Positions 7,615 through 16,146 are shown, counted from the first letter of the stretch. The stretch is DNA of 64,000 nt from UBA11606 sp965243715 (GCA_965243715.1 CBDEVU010000017.1:806001-870000), one strand, 5' to 3'. Notes: a model not told the origin generated them from the letters alone. A program made the numbers and translations.

Positions 7615-9069
7615 ATGGGCTTTCTCGACAGATTCTGTCGCTCGCCGGATCGGCCGCTTGATTCGTCTGTGCATATCGCTACAGACTCACACCTGTCAGC
7701 CGCCCTCCCGCCGCGGGGTTCTCGACCTTCAGCCGAGGCCCATCCGGTTGTCTCTTCGGGCGAGTACAGACGGCTGGCTGGCGGCGCGGATCGGATCGTG
7801 GTCGTGGACTGCGAAACGACCGGTGTGTATCCGTCAGACCGTGTGGTCGAGGTGGCACTCGTGACTCTGTCCCTGGATGGAGCAATCGTCGACACCTGGG
7901 AAACCCTCGTTCAACCCGATCGCGATGTCGGCGCATCGCACATCCACGGCCTTACCGCTGAGTCGCTGCGCGATGCCCCGGTCTTCGCAGACATCGCCGG
8001 TGACCTGGCCGTCAGACTCCACGGCGCCTGTGTAGCTGCTCACAACCTGCCATTCGATGCCCGGATGCTCGTGGGCGAATTCGATCGCCTCGGGACCGAT
8101 CTGAGCATCACGGCTGGAATCGACACGCTTCGTGCAGTCCGGGCGAAGCTCACGGTGGCTTGTGCCGAACGCGGTATCCCCTTGGACGGGGCTCACAGCG
8201 CCGTCGTGGACGCGACCGCCACAGCGTCATTGCTCATACGAGTTGCGCAGCACTGCCAGCCGGGTGCCCCGGTGGTTGCGCCCATGATGCTCGGTCGCAG
8301 CGGCCGCGTATACCGTCGGATCGACGCCGTTCCTGTGGTCATTCCCGACCCACCATTGATCATTGAGCTGACCACCGCCCTAACGCACGACGGGGCCGAG
8401 TCGGACACGATTGCATACCTCGAACTGGTAGATCGAGCGGTCGCAGACCTGCATCTCGATCGCGAGGAGCGAGCTCACCTTCGTCGTTTTGCCAACGAAA
8501 TCGGTCTCGATGATGCCCGCATCGCCCAAGCACATCGACGATTCGTAAACGAACTAGTCGACGCCGCCCTCGATGATCATGTAGTCACCGAAGATGAGCT
8601 CGATGCGCTTTTGCGGATCTCTTCAGCCTTGGAGGTCGATCAGTTGCTCGTCGAACGCAGAACCCGCCCCGCCCGATCGAACTCTGTCGAGGTGACGATG
8701 CGGCCGGGCATGTCGGTGACATTCACTGGCGACGACCCGTCGCACGAGCGCGATGCCCTCGTTGGGCATGCCGAACAACTCGGCCTCGAGGTCGGGAAGG
8801 GCGTTACCAAACGCACCGATCTCCTCGTCGCCTACGACGCGGAATCGAGTTCCGGCAAGGCAGCCAAGGCCCGCAGCTACAACGTACCGATCATCACCAC
8901 CGCTGCATTCTCCACTGCGGCGCCCGGTGTCACATTCGAGGCCGCGGGATCGTCGCTCGAAGCTCTCAAGGTTGTGACATGCCCAGACTGTTTCGCGACC
9001 TGGACGGTGCCTGCCAGAGCGGGCAAGCGATCGAACCAGCGGTGCGATGATTGCGCGCCGTTGGTCTGA
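7615..9069 (+). CDS. DnaQ-like 3'-5' exonuclease with BRCT domain and C-terminal zinc ribbon
   Basis: About 484 residues from ATG 7615; the frame is open from 7510, but the extra N-terminus looks non-coding. The DEDDh exonuclease domain shows VVDCETTG (Exo I), AHNLPFDARML (Exo II) and HSAVVDATATASLL (Exo III, with the histidine). The middle contains a helical segment rich in acidic residues with DALDDHVVTEDELDALL, similar in style to tellurite-resistance TerB-like domains. Next is a BRCT domain (GMSVTFTGDDPSHERDAL, then GKGVTKRTDLLVAYD). The end has paired cysteines CPDC and CDDC forming a zinc ribbon. It is related to the epsilon-BRCT proteins of actinobacteria. A role in DNA repair or defence is inferred. 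Confidence 0.82.
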   Translation: MGFLDRFCRSPDRPLDSSVHIATDSHLSAALPPRGSRPSAEAHPVVSSGEYRRLAGGADRIVVVDCETTGVYPSDRVVEVALVTLSLDGAIVDTWETLVQPDRDVGASHIHGLTAESLRDAPVFADIAGDLAVRLHGACVAAHNLPFDARMLVGEFDRLGTDLSITAGIDTLRAVRAKLTVACAERGIPLDGAHSAVVDATATASLLIRVAQHCQPGAPVVAPMMLGRSGRVYRRIDAVPVVIPDPPLIIELTTALTHDGAESDTIAYLELVDRAVADLHLDREERAHLRRFANEIGLDDARIAQAHRRFVNELVDAALDDHVVTEDELDALLRISSALEVDQLLVERRTRPARSNSVEVTMRPGMSVTFTGDDPSHERDALVGHAEQLGLEVGKGVTKRTDLLVAYDAESSSGKAAKARSYNVPIITTAAFSTAAPGVTFEAAGSSLEALKVVTCPDCFATWTVPARAGKRSNQRCDDCAPLV

Positions 9070-9234
9070 TGTCTGAAGGCACCGGCCCATCATCGTCGTT
9101 GAGTGTCGCCCGCTGTGCTGGCGCAACCGCCACCTCAACTTCCGCGAGTACGACCTAGCCGGGCCGACACCGCGACTGACGTCGTGCGAGCCGCTCCCTG
9201 CGCGGCGCTCGCATTGCCCGCCATGCTCGATAGC

Positions 9235-10077
9235 TCAAGGAGTGTCCAGTAAGGCGCGGGTGTAGTCGCACATGAACGCGACGACAGTGGGCTGGTCGAC
9301 GATACCGGCGAGAGCCTGTGTGGCGAGTTCAATGCCGGGGCTTCGCGGTGTCATGAAGAGCCGACGGATGTAGCCGAGAGCGACCTTGGCCGTCGATTTT
9401 GACCGGCCGTCGCTAAGCAACCCACCGAGCGCGATCGCCATCTCCTCTGTTGAGCAGGCGTCGAAGAGGCGGTAGACATCTCCGGCGTCCTTCGCTATGA
9501 GTCGCTCGGGGGTCTTGAGTCGTTCTCCGAGCTTGAAGGCCTTGGCGACTAGGAGCGCAGCTGGGCCAGCAATGTTGACGACGACTCGGCGAATGTCGTC
9601 GTCTTCGAGAGAGGTGATCTCGAACGGGTCGAAGTCGACAATGGCGCCTTCGACACCGTCGCTTTTACGGGCCGCGGTCTTGCCGTGGCCGCGAGGAAGT
9701 CGAGCTCCGCGGCGGCCGGCTTTGGACACGAGTTGGGCGGGAACGATGAGATCGACCGGCACTGTGACCTCGCCATCGAAGCCAGCGCGCTCGAATCGCT
9801 GCTCCCAGATCCCTGGCTCGCCAGAAAGCACGAAGCCGGCCTCGGTCATGGCGTCGCCGAGGAGAGGAGTGTCGGCGAGTTGGTCGGGGTCGATGACGAG
9901 ATCGGCGTCGGTGGTGAAGGGCTGGTAGGTCGGCAACCTGTCCTCGGTGCGCAGGTAGACGGCTTGGGCACCGATGAGCACGACCGCGTCGATGTGGGGC
10001 TGGAGGGCAACGAGTGCGTCGAGAAGCACCCGTCGGGCTTCGATGAATTCGATCCGGAACTCGGCGTTGTCATTCAT
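9235..10077 (-). CDS. Nucleotidyltransferase-like protein, toxin partner of an AbiE-like module
   Basis: 280 residues from ATG 10077, which overlaps the stop of the upstream AbiEi-like gene (ATGA). The N-terminus has the nucleotidyltransferase signature VVLIGAQAVYLRT followed by FTTDADLVIDP, where the paired aspartates would bind metal. Next come VPVDLIVPAQLVSKAG and a second half with GPAALLVAKAFKLGERL and RLIAKDAGDVYRLFDA, which is laid out like AbiEii (lysine and aspartate in the K-D-x-x-D region). It is not the canonical AbiEii sequence, so the family link is by layout and partner. The expected role is the toxin half of a type IV toxin-antitoxin pair. Confidence 0.7.
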   Translation of the reverse strand: MNDNAEFRIEFIEARRVLLDALVALQPHIDAVVLIGAQAVYLRTEDRLPTYQPFTTDADLVIDPDQLADTPLLGDAMTEAGFVLSGEPGIWEQRFERAGFDGEVTVPVDLIVPAQLVSKAGRRGARLPRGHGKTAARKSDGVEGAIVDFDPFEITSLEDDDIRRVVVNIAGPAALLVAKAFKLGERLKTPERLIAKDAGDVYRLFDACSTEEMAIALGGLLSDGRSKSTAKVALGYIRRLFMTPRSPGIELATQALAGIVDQPTVVAFMCDYTRALLDTP

Positions 10078-11147
10078 GGTAGAACCGGTTGGGCAGTGAG
10101 GGAGGTGGCTTGCCAGTGTGGGGTTTTGCGGCGCATCCAGTCGAGGAGGGCGTCGCCTTCGGCGGGCATGCGGCTGGGACCAGTGAGGCAGTCGATTGCC
10201 GCTTGCGCGGGGGAGACGTAGATGGAGTTGTCCTTGGTCCAAGTGCGTTCGAACACTATCTGATCGTAAGGGACGGCTAGAACAACGTTTCCTCTATTTC
10301 GGACTGGCCGCAGGCGCGTCGCGGTCGCGATCTGTTCAGGGTCGTCGGCGTAGACGACTGCGATCTCGGGCGCTGCGACTGACACGAGTCGTGACGCAGC
10401 GAACGATCCGGTAATGGCCCATCGCTTCGTGTTGCTCGCGGCGAGATCTTCGAGGAACTGTTCGGGCCCGGCGGATGCGATCCAGTTGGTCGTTTCGTTG
10501 GAATCGAGCAACGAGTAGCCGGTAGTGATCTGGCTTAGTAGAGACTCCCATTCGACATGTTCAACGGGCCCACGAGGCACCCTGCTGATCAGAAGCTCAT
10601 CGGTTAGCGCACTGAGTAGCCGGGAGATGTAGCCAGCATCAGCGTTGACGGCGCGGGCGAGGTCGCTCACCCCGTAGGGGGGTTGCACTTCGGTGAGGGT
10701 CCGCAGCAGAGCCCAAGCCCGCGGGCCGCGGATGTTCAGCCGTGGCACAGATGGGGGAGACGGGTCGCGCTGTGCCCCTTCGGTACGAAAGACAATCCCA
10801 GGTCGCCTAACTACGGCACTGACGTTGCCGGTCTGGTCGACGTAGCCGTATCCGATGTCTTCGAGAAGTTCGCGGCTGCGGGGGCTCAGCCATTCGCTGG
10901 TGATGATCGTGTCGACCTCGACCTCGGGAAGGGCGACGACACCGCGGGGCTTGAGATCCCAGTGGACCATAACGACCAACTCGCCTGAGACGTCGTCGGG
11001 TGAGATCACCCCGATGGTGCCGCCGTCGTCAGAGCGCCGAGCAACCTCGACCTGCCAATCCGGTGGAGCGAGCGAGTCGAGCAACTCTACGGTCGCGGCG
11101 AACAGACGTCGTGTTGCTTGAGAGCCGGGTTTGCGTGCCATGAACAA
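10074..11147 (-). CDS. AbiEi-like antitoxin/transcriptional regulator
   Basis: 357 residues. The N-terminal part ends with GYGYVDQTGNVS. A winged-helix segment covers about 150-215 (PRAWALLRTLTEVQPPYGV, SDLARAVNADAGYISRLLSAL), and a C-terminal domain follows with KRWAITGSFAASRL and SPAQAAIDCLTGPSRMP. AbiEi proteins neutralise an AbiEii nucleotidyltransferase toxin and repress their own promoter. Two other proteins in the window (26489-27589 and 44186-45202) share the G-Y/W-V/I-D-x-TG signature and the same layout. The promoter region, 66-78 bases upstream, holds the palindrome TTGTTTGAAACAA. Start could also be the ATG two codons later. Confidence 0.75.
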   Translation of the reverse strand: MFMARKPGSQATRRLFAATVELLDSLAPPDWQVEVARRSDDGGTIGVISPDDVSGELVVMVHWDLKPRGVVALPEVEVDTIITSEWLSPRSRELLEDIGYGYVDQTGNVSAVVRRPGIVFRTEGAQRDPSPPSVPRLNIRGPRAWALLRTLTEVQPPYGVSDLARAVNADAGYISRLLSALTDELLISRVPRGPVEHVEWESLLSQITTGYSLLDSNETTNWIASAGPEQFLEDLAASNTKRWAITGSFAASRLVSVAAPEIAVVYADDPEQIATATRLRPVRNRGNVVLAVPYDQIVFERTWTKDNSIYVSPAQAAIDCLTGPSRMPAEGDALLDWMRRKTPHWQATSLTAQPVLP

Positions 11148-11212
11148 GCCGCCGATCGAGACAAGTCCGGAAGGTCCGGAACGATTCTGGGTGACATGCT
11201 TAGACTATCGAC

Positions 11213-11283
11213 TTGTTTGAAACAAACAAAATGGCTTTCTAGGCACGACTTCTAGCGGACGGTCTGAGACGGGGGTGTTATCC
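11213..11283. repeat. Composite repeat, copy B
   Basis: Palindrome TTGTTTGAAACAA at 11213-11225, then about 24 bases, then the conserved block starting TTCTAGCGGACGGTCTGAG at 11250 and ending TGTTATCCAC at about 11283. It lies upstream of the leftward AbiEi-like gene. The block overlaps the stop codon of the IS481 transposase remnant (TAA within TGTTATCCAC), so the block may have belonged to the end of that element. Confidence 0.6.
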
Positions 11284-11766
11284 ACACTCGCCGATATGGG
11301 GGCTGAGGGTGAGGTGTCGGCTGAGTTCGCTGGAGGTCTTGTTGACGACGCGGATGTCGAGGTTGTCGATTCGGTTGTGACGGATCCGGTAGTGGTCTCT
11401 TGCGCCGTCGTTGCCGGGATCGTCTTTGGGATTCCGCTGGTAGGCAATCGTGGGCGGGACCTTCGCGATCGTAGTATGGAGGCGGCGATGGCTGTAGATG
11501 TCGACCACGATGTCACCCGTGATGCGTTGGTGGCATGAGACATACAGGGCGTATCGGGAATGGTCATCGAGCCAGCTGCGGCGAGCCGACGTCGAATCGT
11601 CGAGACCGTCCGCAACGAACTGTTCGCGCAGGTTCACAATCCGATCATTCACCACATCTGCAACCCGATTCAGTAACCGGTGCGGCCGACGCGACCTCGG
11701 CTCGAACCCCGGCTCGAACGCCGCCTCGCCCTCTGCCCGGTAACGGGCCATCAGCTTCGACATCCA
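11278..11766 (-). mobile_element. IS481-family transposase remnant
   Basis: A 161-residue frame with recognisable pieces of an IS481 transposase: SKLMARYRAEGEAAFEP and SRRPHRLLNRVAD (N-terminal helix-turn-helix region), WLDDHSRYALYVSCHQRITG (first catalytic aspartate of the DDE core), then a jump to HRRLHTTIAKVPPTIAYQRN and LDIRVVNKTSSELSRHLTL (C-terminal end). Most of the catalytic core between the second aspartate and the glutamate region is missing, so the copy cannot be active. A 98-bp piece recurs at 7128-7225. Confidence 0.75.
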
Positions 11767-11827
11767 CCACGATGACCACCCGAGTGTTTCCTATGCCCTG
11801 AACCACAACACTGCACCCGCTACCACA

Positions 11828-11863
11828 AAAGCCCTGGTCACAGCGTTGCTGAGGCCGGGGCTT
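11828..11863 (+). terminator. Terminator-like hairpin after a possible tRNA 3' end
   Basis: AAAGCCCTGGTC at 11828 pairs with GGCCGGGGCTTT ending at about 11863 (12-bp stem with two G-U pairs). It follows ACCCGCTACCA (11815-11825), which reads like the last bases of a tRNA acceptor stem with CCA. The arrangement resembles the tRNA fragments with terminators at 15868 and 33399, but 11 bases are too few for a firm tRNA call. TTCTAACGGACGATC occurs just downstream (from about 11883). Confidence 0.5.
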
Positions 11864-11940
11864 TGTCGTTCCCGGACCATTCTTCTAACGGACGATCCGG
11901 CACTGTGTGGCATTCGTCGCGCTGGTCGGTTGATTCCAAC

Positions 11941-13257
11941 TCAGCGTTGGAGCTTACCGATCTCTTGAATCAGGTCTGCCACTTGGCTGATGGTGGTCGG
12001 CGCATCGCCAGCGTCTGGGCCCGCCCCACCATAGCGACGGGGTTGACCGAAGATCTTCTTGGCGATGTCGGTGAGCAGTTCGTCGCGGCCCTCAGGGCCT
12101 ACGAGGTCATTGAGGTAGGGACCGAGGGCTGCGAGCTGAAGGGCCATGTGCTCGCCCTCCCGCTGGACATGGCGATGCTCACCTGACTGCTTCCCGGCGT
12201 AGGTAGCTGCTGCCGTGATCGGCAACGCCAACACGGTCTTTGCTGCGAAGTGATCCCAGTCGGTCCCGTCGTCGGCCGCAGACGTGACGATCCATACGCC
12301 GATCGCCACCGATGCGAGCACCAGGGCGATGGTGATCCATCGCCAGCGATCTGCTTGTTCCTTCTCTTCGCTAGCGTTCTTTGAGTACGTGCCAACGAGG
12401 GCTTCCTCGCTGACGATTCCGAGGATCTCCTCGACACGTTCTTTCGCGGCCGCCGCTGCATCGGCGTGACCTTGCTGGACCTCGGCGAGGCGATCAGCCG
12501 TCTCGGTAGTGCTGGTCTCGATTGCCTCGACGGCAGCCGTGGATTCACTACGCTTCTCATCGAGGAACTTGCCGAACAACTCTTGACGCTGATCTTGGGC
12601 GGACGAGAATGTGTTCTGCTGCCGGTTGGCCTGATCGCGAGCGGCGTTGAGCACCTGGTTCAGTTCTTCGCGCAGGCGCCTGACCTCCTCTTCAAGCTCG
12701 GTCACTCGTACTGTCGCCTGGTCTGCGGTGGAGGTGAATTCCTGTTGGACCTTGATGGAGGTCGAGCGTAGATCCTCGATCTCACGATCGACCTGACCTC
12801 GGTGCTGGCCGACCGATCTTCGGAGCGATCCGATTTCTGCCGCCGCCTCCGTCGCCGTCGAAGATATCGGGATGGTTGCCACCGCGGTGATTGCAGCGTC
12901 TGCCTGAGCGGTAGCGGCAGTGAGTTGATGCGCCCCAGCGCCCGCCTTCCACTGGTCCAGGTGGTCTCGCGTTTGGGTCAGCTGCTGCGCGAGTTGGTTG
13001 ATCGTGGAGTCTGCTATGAGAACTGGATCAGCATTTGAGACGATAGATGCGACCGCCTCGACCACTCGTTGGATGCGATCGACTTGATCCTGCTGTGCCG
13101 GGTCAGCCGGCTCGTGCTCGTCGAGAACTTTCAGGATCTCCGCCACACGGTCCGGTAGACCACTCGAAGCAATCCTGGCGCCCCAGGGCGGGGAGTCGTC
13201 GAACTCGAAATTGGTAATGTCGCCAGAGTACGGGCGCGCTGTGACACTGACGGGCAC
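11941..13257 (-). CDS. Coiled-coil membrane protein of unknown function
   Basis: 438 residues. Roughly 60-310 is predicted coiled coil from heptad-like patterns and repeated Q, E, A and D (for example VTELEEEVRRLREELNQVL, about 195-213, and ERVEEILGIVSEEALVG). Two hydrophobic segments follow, WITIALVLASVAIGVWIV and TVLALPITAAATYAG, then a cytoplasmic or external tail of about 80 residues. No enzymatic motif was found and no family was recognised. The layout (long coiled coil tethered by a hairpin of two membrane helices) occurs in several defence-associated membrane effectors, but that is only analogy. It stands alone between an IS remnant and the fragment at 13289-13711. Confidence 0.7.
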   Translation of the reverse strand: MPVSVTARPYSGDITNFEFDDSPPWGARIASSGLPDRVAEILKVLDEHEPADPAQQDQVDRIQRVVEAVASIVSNADPVLIADSTINQLAQQLTQTRDHLDQWKAGAGAHQLTAATAQADAAITAVATIPISSTATEAAAEIGSLRRSVGQHRGQVDREIEDLRSTSIKVQQEFTSTADQATVRVTELEEEVRRLREELNQVLNAARDQANRQQNTFSSAQDQRQELFGKFLDEKRSESTAAVEAIETSTTETADRLAEVQQGHADAAAAAKERVEEILGIVSEEALVGTYSKNASEEKEQADRWRWITIALVLASVAIGVWIVTSAADDGTDWDHFAAKTVLALPITAAATYAGKQSGEHRHVQREGEHMALQLAALGPYLNDLVGPEGRDELLTDIAKKIFGQPRRYGGAGPDAGDAPTTISQVADLIQEIGKLQR

Positions 13258-13288
13258 CTTGGGCTATACCAACTTGATGCTGGCCTCA

Positions 13289-13711
13289 TCAGCGCAGGCC
13301 GCGAGTTGAGAGTGCTAGCCCTTCTGGAAGCCCGCACGCCGAAGAATCCCGTCGGCGTCCGCTTGAAACGGTTCTACGAGGCCGAAGGCTGAGAAGAGGT
13401 CTGACGCCATCAGCTTCGCCTGGCGCAATGAGTCGGGCGGTGATGTTTAGCGCCCCGAGGTTTCTTGAGCGGGTGGTATGTAGCGCCAGCAGTCGAAGGT
13501 CGTTCATCAGATCTCCAAAAACGTGGTCGTCGTAGACCGGCAGTGAGCTGTCGTCTTGAGCTTCGACATGCGTGTCGAATACGAGGTAACCCGACCTGTC
13601 CAGACGGAGCTCACCCCAGGCTCCGGTTATCTCGAAGCGGGGACCTCCGCGCCCACCGACTCGGATCGAGCGGAAGTCGGGCGAGTTGCTGCCACTCCTC
13701 CGGAAGGCCAC
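13289..13711 (-). pseudogene. Fragment of an unrecognised protein
   Basis: 140-residue frame. The middle (RFEITGAWGELRLDRSGYLV, then SSLPVYDDHVFGDLMNDLRL and NLGALNITARLIAPG) is protein-like and suggests a beta-rich domain near the C-terminus of a larger protein. The last 40 residues look out of frame, so a frameshift is likely near 13410. No start with a clear ribosome-binding site was seen. The intergenic stretch up to 13906 shows no other gene. Confidence 0.35.
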
Positions 13712-13906
13712 GGTTGGGGCGCAGAACTCGACGACGGTCGGAAGTTCTGGTGGGGTGACTCGACCAAGACGATCGGCGATGCCATCGCCGCGGTCCGATT
13801 CACTGGACCTTGTGGCGGGAACGGTGAGTCGAATCCTTAACTATGTGCCCGGATGTGTCCCCTGAGGCGGTAGATTCGGGCACAGACCCAAGAGAATGGG
13901 CATCGG

Positions 13907-14779
13907 ATGAGCGAAACAAGTGGTGCATCACGTTCGATCCCGGGGTGGGCCGCGGATCTGATTGCTGTTCTCTCTCGGGACCGTCCGGCAGTCGTGACGC
14001 GAGAAGATCTCGTCGGCCACCTAGATGCCTTTGGAATCACTCGCGACCCCGAACGGACCGCATTCGACCTTCAGCAACTCGGCTGGTTCGCGAGTTTGCA
14101 TCTCAAAGGTGCATGGGCGTTCGTGCCAGCGGGGGAGGCCGACGTCAGCGACCCGTACATCGATCTGCGGGCTTGGAAGGCACGTGAGCCGGATGCCTTG
14201 TTCGCTCTCGCCGGGGAGGCCGCGGCCTGGCACCTTGGTTATCTCCCTCGAAATTTCGGCGGGACGATAGCGGTCTGGCTGCCGTCGAAAGAGCGTGTGC
14301 CGCACGGGCTGCGGAGCTACGTCTCGATTGTGCGGCTCAGTTGGGCGGGCGAACAAGTCCGTGAGTTCGCTCCCACCCCCCACCTGCTTCGGCGCAAGGG
14401 GTTGGACCTGATCAGCTGGGCTGGTGGGCTCCCGGCCTTTGGTCCTGAAGCGTTGCTTGTCCAGTTGGCGGCCCGGCCAGCGTCGTTTCGGGTGTGGGCC
14501 GACCTGATTCCTCAACTCGATGTCTTGGCCTTCGACTGTGACATCGACAAGATCGAGTGTCTGCTCGGCGGTCAGTCGGCATCTGCATGGCAGCGCGCAA
14601 CATATCTTCTGCACTGCGGAGGCCGAACCGAGGAAGCTGTTTATCTACTCGACCAGCGGCCCGGAAAGTCGACGCCGGTTGCGGCCTTTGGCGACGGCCC
14701 GACAGCCGTGTGGTCATCACAGTTCAGCGTCAACGATCACCTTATCGCGCCGCTGCAAGATCAACTCGGGAAGGCGTGA
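13907..14779 (+). CDS. AbiEi family antitoxin
   Basis: 290 residues. The N-terminal winged helix has VVTREDLVGHLDAFGITRD and TAFDLQQLGWFASLHLKGAW, then the characteristic PYIDLRAWKAREPDALFALAG (helical, DNA-interaction domain) and AAWHLGYLPRN, with the C-terminal AbiEi region after it. This is the usual architecture of the antitoxin of the type IV AbiE system, which represses the operon and offsets AbiEii. Start is ATG 13907 preceded by AAGAGAATGGG. The stop TGA overlaps the ATG of abiEii (TGATG), so the two are translationally coupled. Confidence 0.85.
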   Translation: MSETSGASRSIPGWAADLIAVLSRDRPAVVTREDLVGHLDAFGITRDPERTAFDLQQLGWFASLHLKGAWAFVPAGEADVSDPYIDLRAWKAREPDALFALAGEAAAWHLGYLPRNFGGTIAVWLPSKERVPHGLRSYVSIVRLSWAGEQVREFAPTPHLLRRKGLDLISWAGGLPAFGPEALLVQLAARPASFRVWADLIPQLDVLAFDCDIDKIECLLGGQSASAWQRATYLLHCGGRTEEAVYLLDQRPGKSTPVAAFGDGPTAVWSSQFSVNDHLIAPLQDQLGKA

Positions 14780-15672
14780 TGGCCGCCGGGACGCTGACCG
14801 AAGCGCTGGTTCGTCTACATGGAGCCGGACGAGCCGACACCTACGGGGCGGCGCTGCTCGACGTTGCCCAGGACCATCTGCTCTACCTGTTGGTTGAGCT
14901 CGGCTACTTCGCTGACGGCACCTTGCTGCTCAAGGGCGGCACCGCCCTCCGGAAGTGCCGACTCGGGGGCGCAGGACGGTTCTCCACCGACCTCGACTTC
15001 GTCGCTCCCGATGACGACACCGTTCTGGAGGTGTGTGACGCCATAGATGGGGCGAGCATCGCTGGGTTCCAATTCTCGCTCCAATCTACTCGCGGTGACG
15101 GGTGGCACTGGACCATGCAGGTCCGACACCCCCAACTCGGCCAGCCCGATGTCGTGGCGTCGGTGGAGTTCGCTCGGCGGCCCCTGATCCCCCCCCCCGA
15201 GCGCCTCGGTTTCGTTGAACTGTCGGTGCACCGGGTGTATGAGATAGTGCTGCCGGAGCTTCCCGTAATCGCTGAGGCGGAGGCGTGCGCGGAGAAGCTC
15301 GCCCGCTACCGACGCGTCGCGCTCGGCCGCGATGTCTATGACCTGGCACAGTTCGCTTCTGGATCGATGGATGAAGCTCTCGTTCGACGGCTGTGGGTCC
15401 TCAAAGTGTGGGGCGACGTTGTCGACGATGGCCGCGGTGACAAGCCAGTTGACCCCGCGGACATTCTCCAGTCCAGATCCGAAAGCGACTTCGCCCCCGA
15501 TTCGATCGGGAAGCTCACACAACCGGTGGACCTCGAACGCTGGGAGAGAGTCGTCCGAGAACGCTTCGAGTTCCTCGCCGCCCTCGATGACGATGAACGA
15601 CGCTGGGCCCCCTGCGATCCGCGCCACCGTCATGAGATCGAGACCGCGATCGACGCTGGCGGATTCGCATAG
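14779..15672 (+). CDS. AbiEii/AbiGii family nucleotidyltransferase toxin
   Basis: 297 residues from ATG 14779. The active-site block LLKGGTALRKCR (about 51-62) and GRFSTDLDFVAP (66-77) gives the GG...S-x-DLD nucleotidyltransferase signature. The later block AEACAEKLARYRRVALGRDVYDLAQFA is the conserved K...R-x-x-x-R-D-x-x-D region of AbiEii. AbiEii toxins transfer nucleotides to targets such as tRNA and stop growth during phage infection. The coding sequence includes a run of ten C (15189-15198) encoding I-P-P-P-E, currently in frame; a one-base slip would remove about the last 160 residues, including the second conserved block. Confidence 0.88.
   Translation: MAAGTLTEALVRLHGAGRADTYGAALLDVAQDHLLYLLVELGYFADGTLLLKGGTALRKCRLGGAGRFSTDLDFVAPDDDTVLEVCDAIDGASIAGFQFSLQSTRGDGWHWTMQVRHPQLGQPDVVASVEFARRPLIPPPERLGFVELSVHRVYEIVLPELPVIAEAEACAEKLARYRRVALGRDVYDLAQFASGSMDEALVRRLWVLKVWGDVVDDGRGDKPVDPADILQSRSESDFAPDSIGKLTQPVDLERWERVVRERFEFLAALDDDERRWAPCDPRHRHEIETAIDAGGFA
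15189..15198 (+). repeat. C10 homopolymer inside the AbiEii toxin gene
   Basis: Ten consecutive C at 15189-15198 in abiEii, read as ATC CCC CCC CCC GAG. Tracts of this length are prone to slipped-strand mispairing. Here the frame is intact. Confidence 0.8.
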
Positions 15673-15704
15673 ACGTCAGGCGGGGACTTGTTTCAATCAC
15701 CGAC

Positions 15705-15775
15705 TTGTTTGATGCAAACAAAGCGATGTCGTTGGCAAGAATTCTAACGGACGGTTCGTCAGAGGCCGTTATCCA
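15705..15775. repeat. Composite repeat, copy C
   Basis: Perfect 7-bp-arm palindrome TTGTTTGATGCAAACAA at 15705-15721, preceded by a second ACTTGTTTCAATCAC, then 21 bases, then the conserved block beginning TTCTAACGGACGGTTC at 15743 and ending CGTTATCCACAG at about 15775. Here it is downstream of abiEii rather than upstream of a leftward gene, so a simple promoter explanation does not fit this copy. Confidence 0.6.
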
Positions 15776-15867
15776 CAGACACGAGCCAGCAGCATGAAGT
15801 CGCTAAACCCCAGGTCAACGGCATTTCTTGGTACAAATCGATATTCGCCGATATGGGCTTTGAGGAA

Positions 15868-15912
15868 CTCATAACCCGAAGGTCTCAGGTTAAAATCCTG
15901 CCTCCGCCACCA
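15868..15912 (+). tRNA. tRNA-Met-like 3' fragment ending in CCA, probable attachment site
   Basis: CTCATAACCC (anticodon loop with CAT) leads into a variable region, then CAGGTTAAAATCCTG (T-arm-like) and CTCCGCCACCA (acceptor 3' strand, discriminator A and CCA). It closely follows the 3' half of actinobacterial initiator tRNA. The 5' half is absent: upstream bases do not pair with the anticodon stem or acceptor. T-arm and acceptor also deviate from a functional gene. This is what a displaced 3' end looks like after integration of an element into a tRNA gene. A terminator-like hairpin follows. Confidence 0.6.
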
Positions 15913-15915
15913 CAG

Positions 15916-15938
15916 AAACACCTGTTTAGAAGGGGTTT
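15916..15938 (+). terminator. Terminator-like hairpin after tRNA fragment
   Basis: AAACACC at 15916-15922 pairs with GGGGTTT at 15932-15938 (one mismatch), followed by CGTTT. It directly follows the tRNA-Met 3' fragment, as a native tRNA terminator would. Confidence 0.5.
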
Positions 15939-15971
15939 CGTTTCGGTGAAGCCTTTTCTGCATAGACGTGC

Positions 15972-16010
15972 ATCTACCGGAGATCTACCGGGACTTGACA
16001 GATCTACCGG
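15972..16010. repeat. Three copies of ATCTACCGG
   Basis: ATCTACCGG occurs at 15972-15980, 15983-15991 and 16002-16010 in the same orientation. They lie between the tRNA fragment and the end of the CBASS operon. Function is unknown; they could be protein-binding sites. The rest of 15939-16146 shows no gene. Confidence 0.4.
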
Positions 16011-16146
16011 GCCGACAGCAGAGTTGGTCTACAGTCCTCTTCGCTACAGACATAGCTTCTGGTCGGAAATCACTCTGGGTGGTGCTGGTGATTGCCCGAG
16101 AACGTCTCGGCGATCAACGTCGCTATTAGGGTCTGGTCTGCGCCGA

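Noticed and set aside
15769..15963. Minus-strand open frame with WWRRQDFNLRPSGYE
   Set aside because: It is the antisense translation of the tRNA-Met fragment; this type of false protein is common over tRNA 3' ends.
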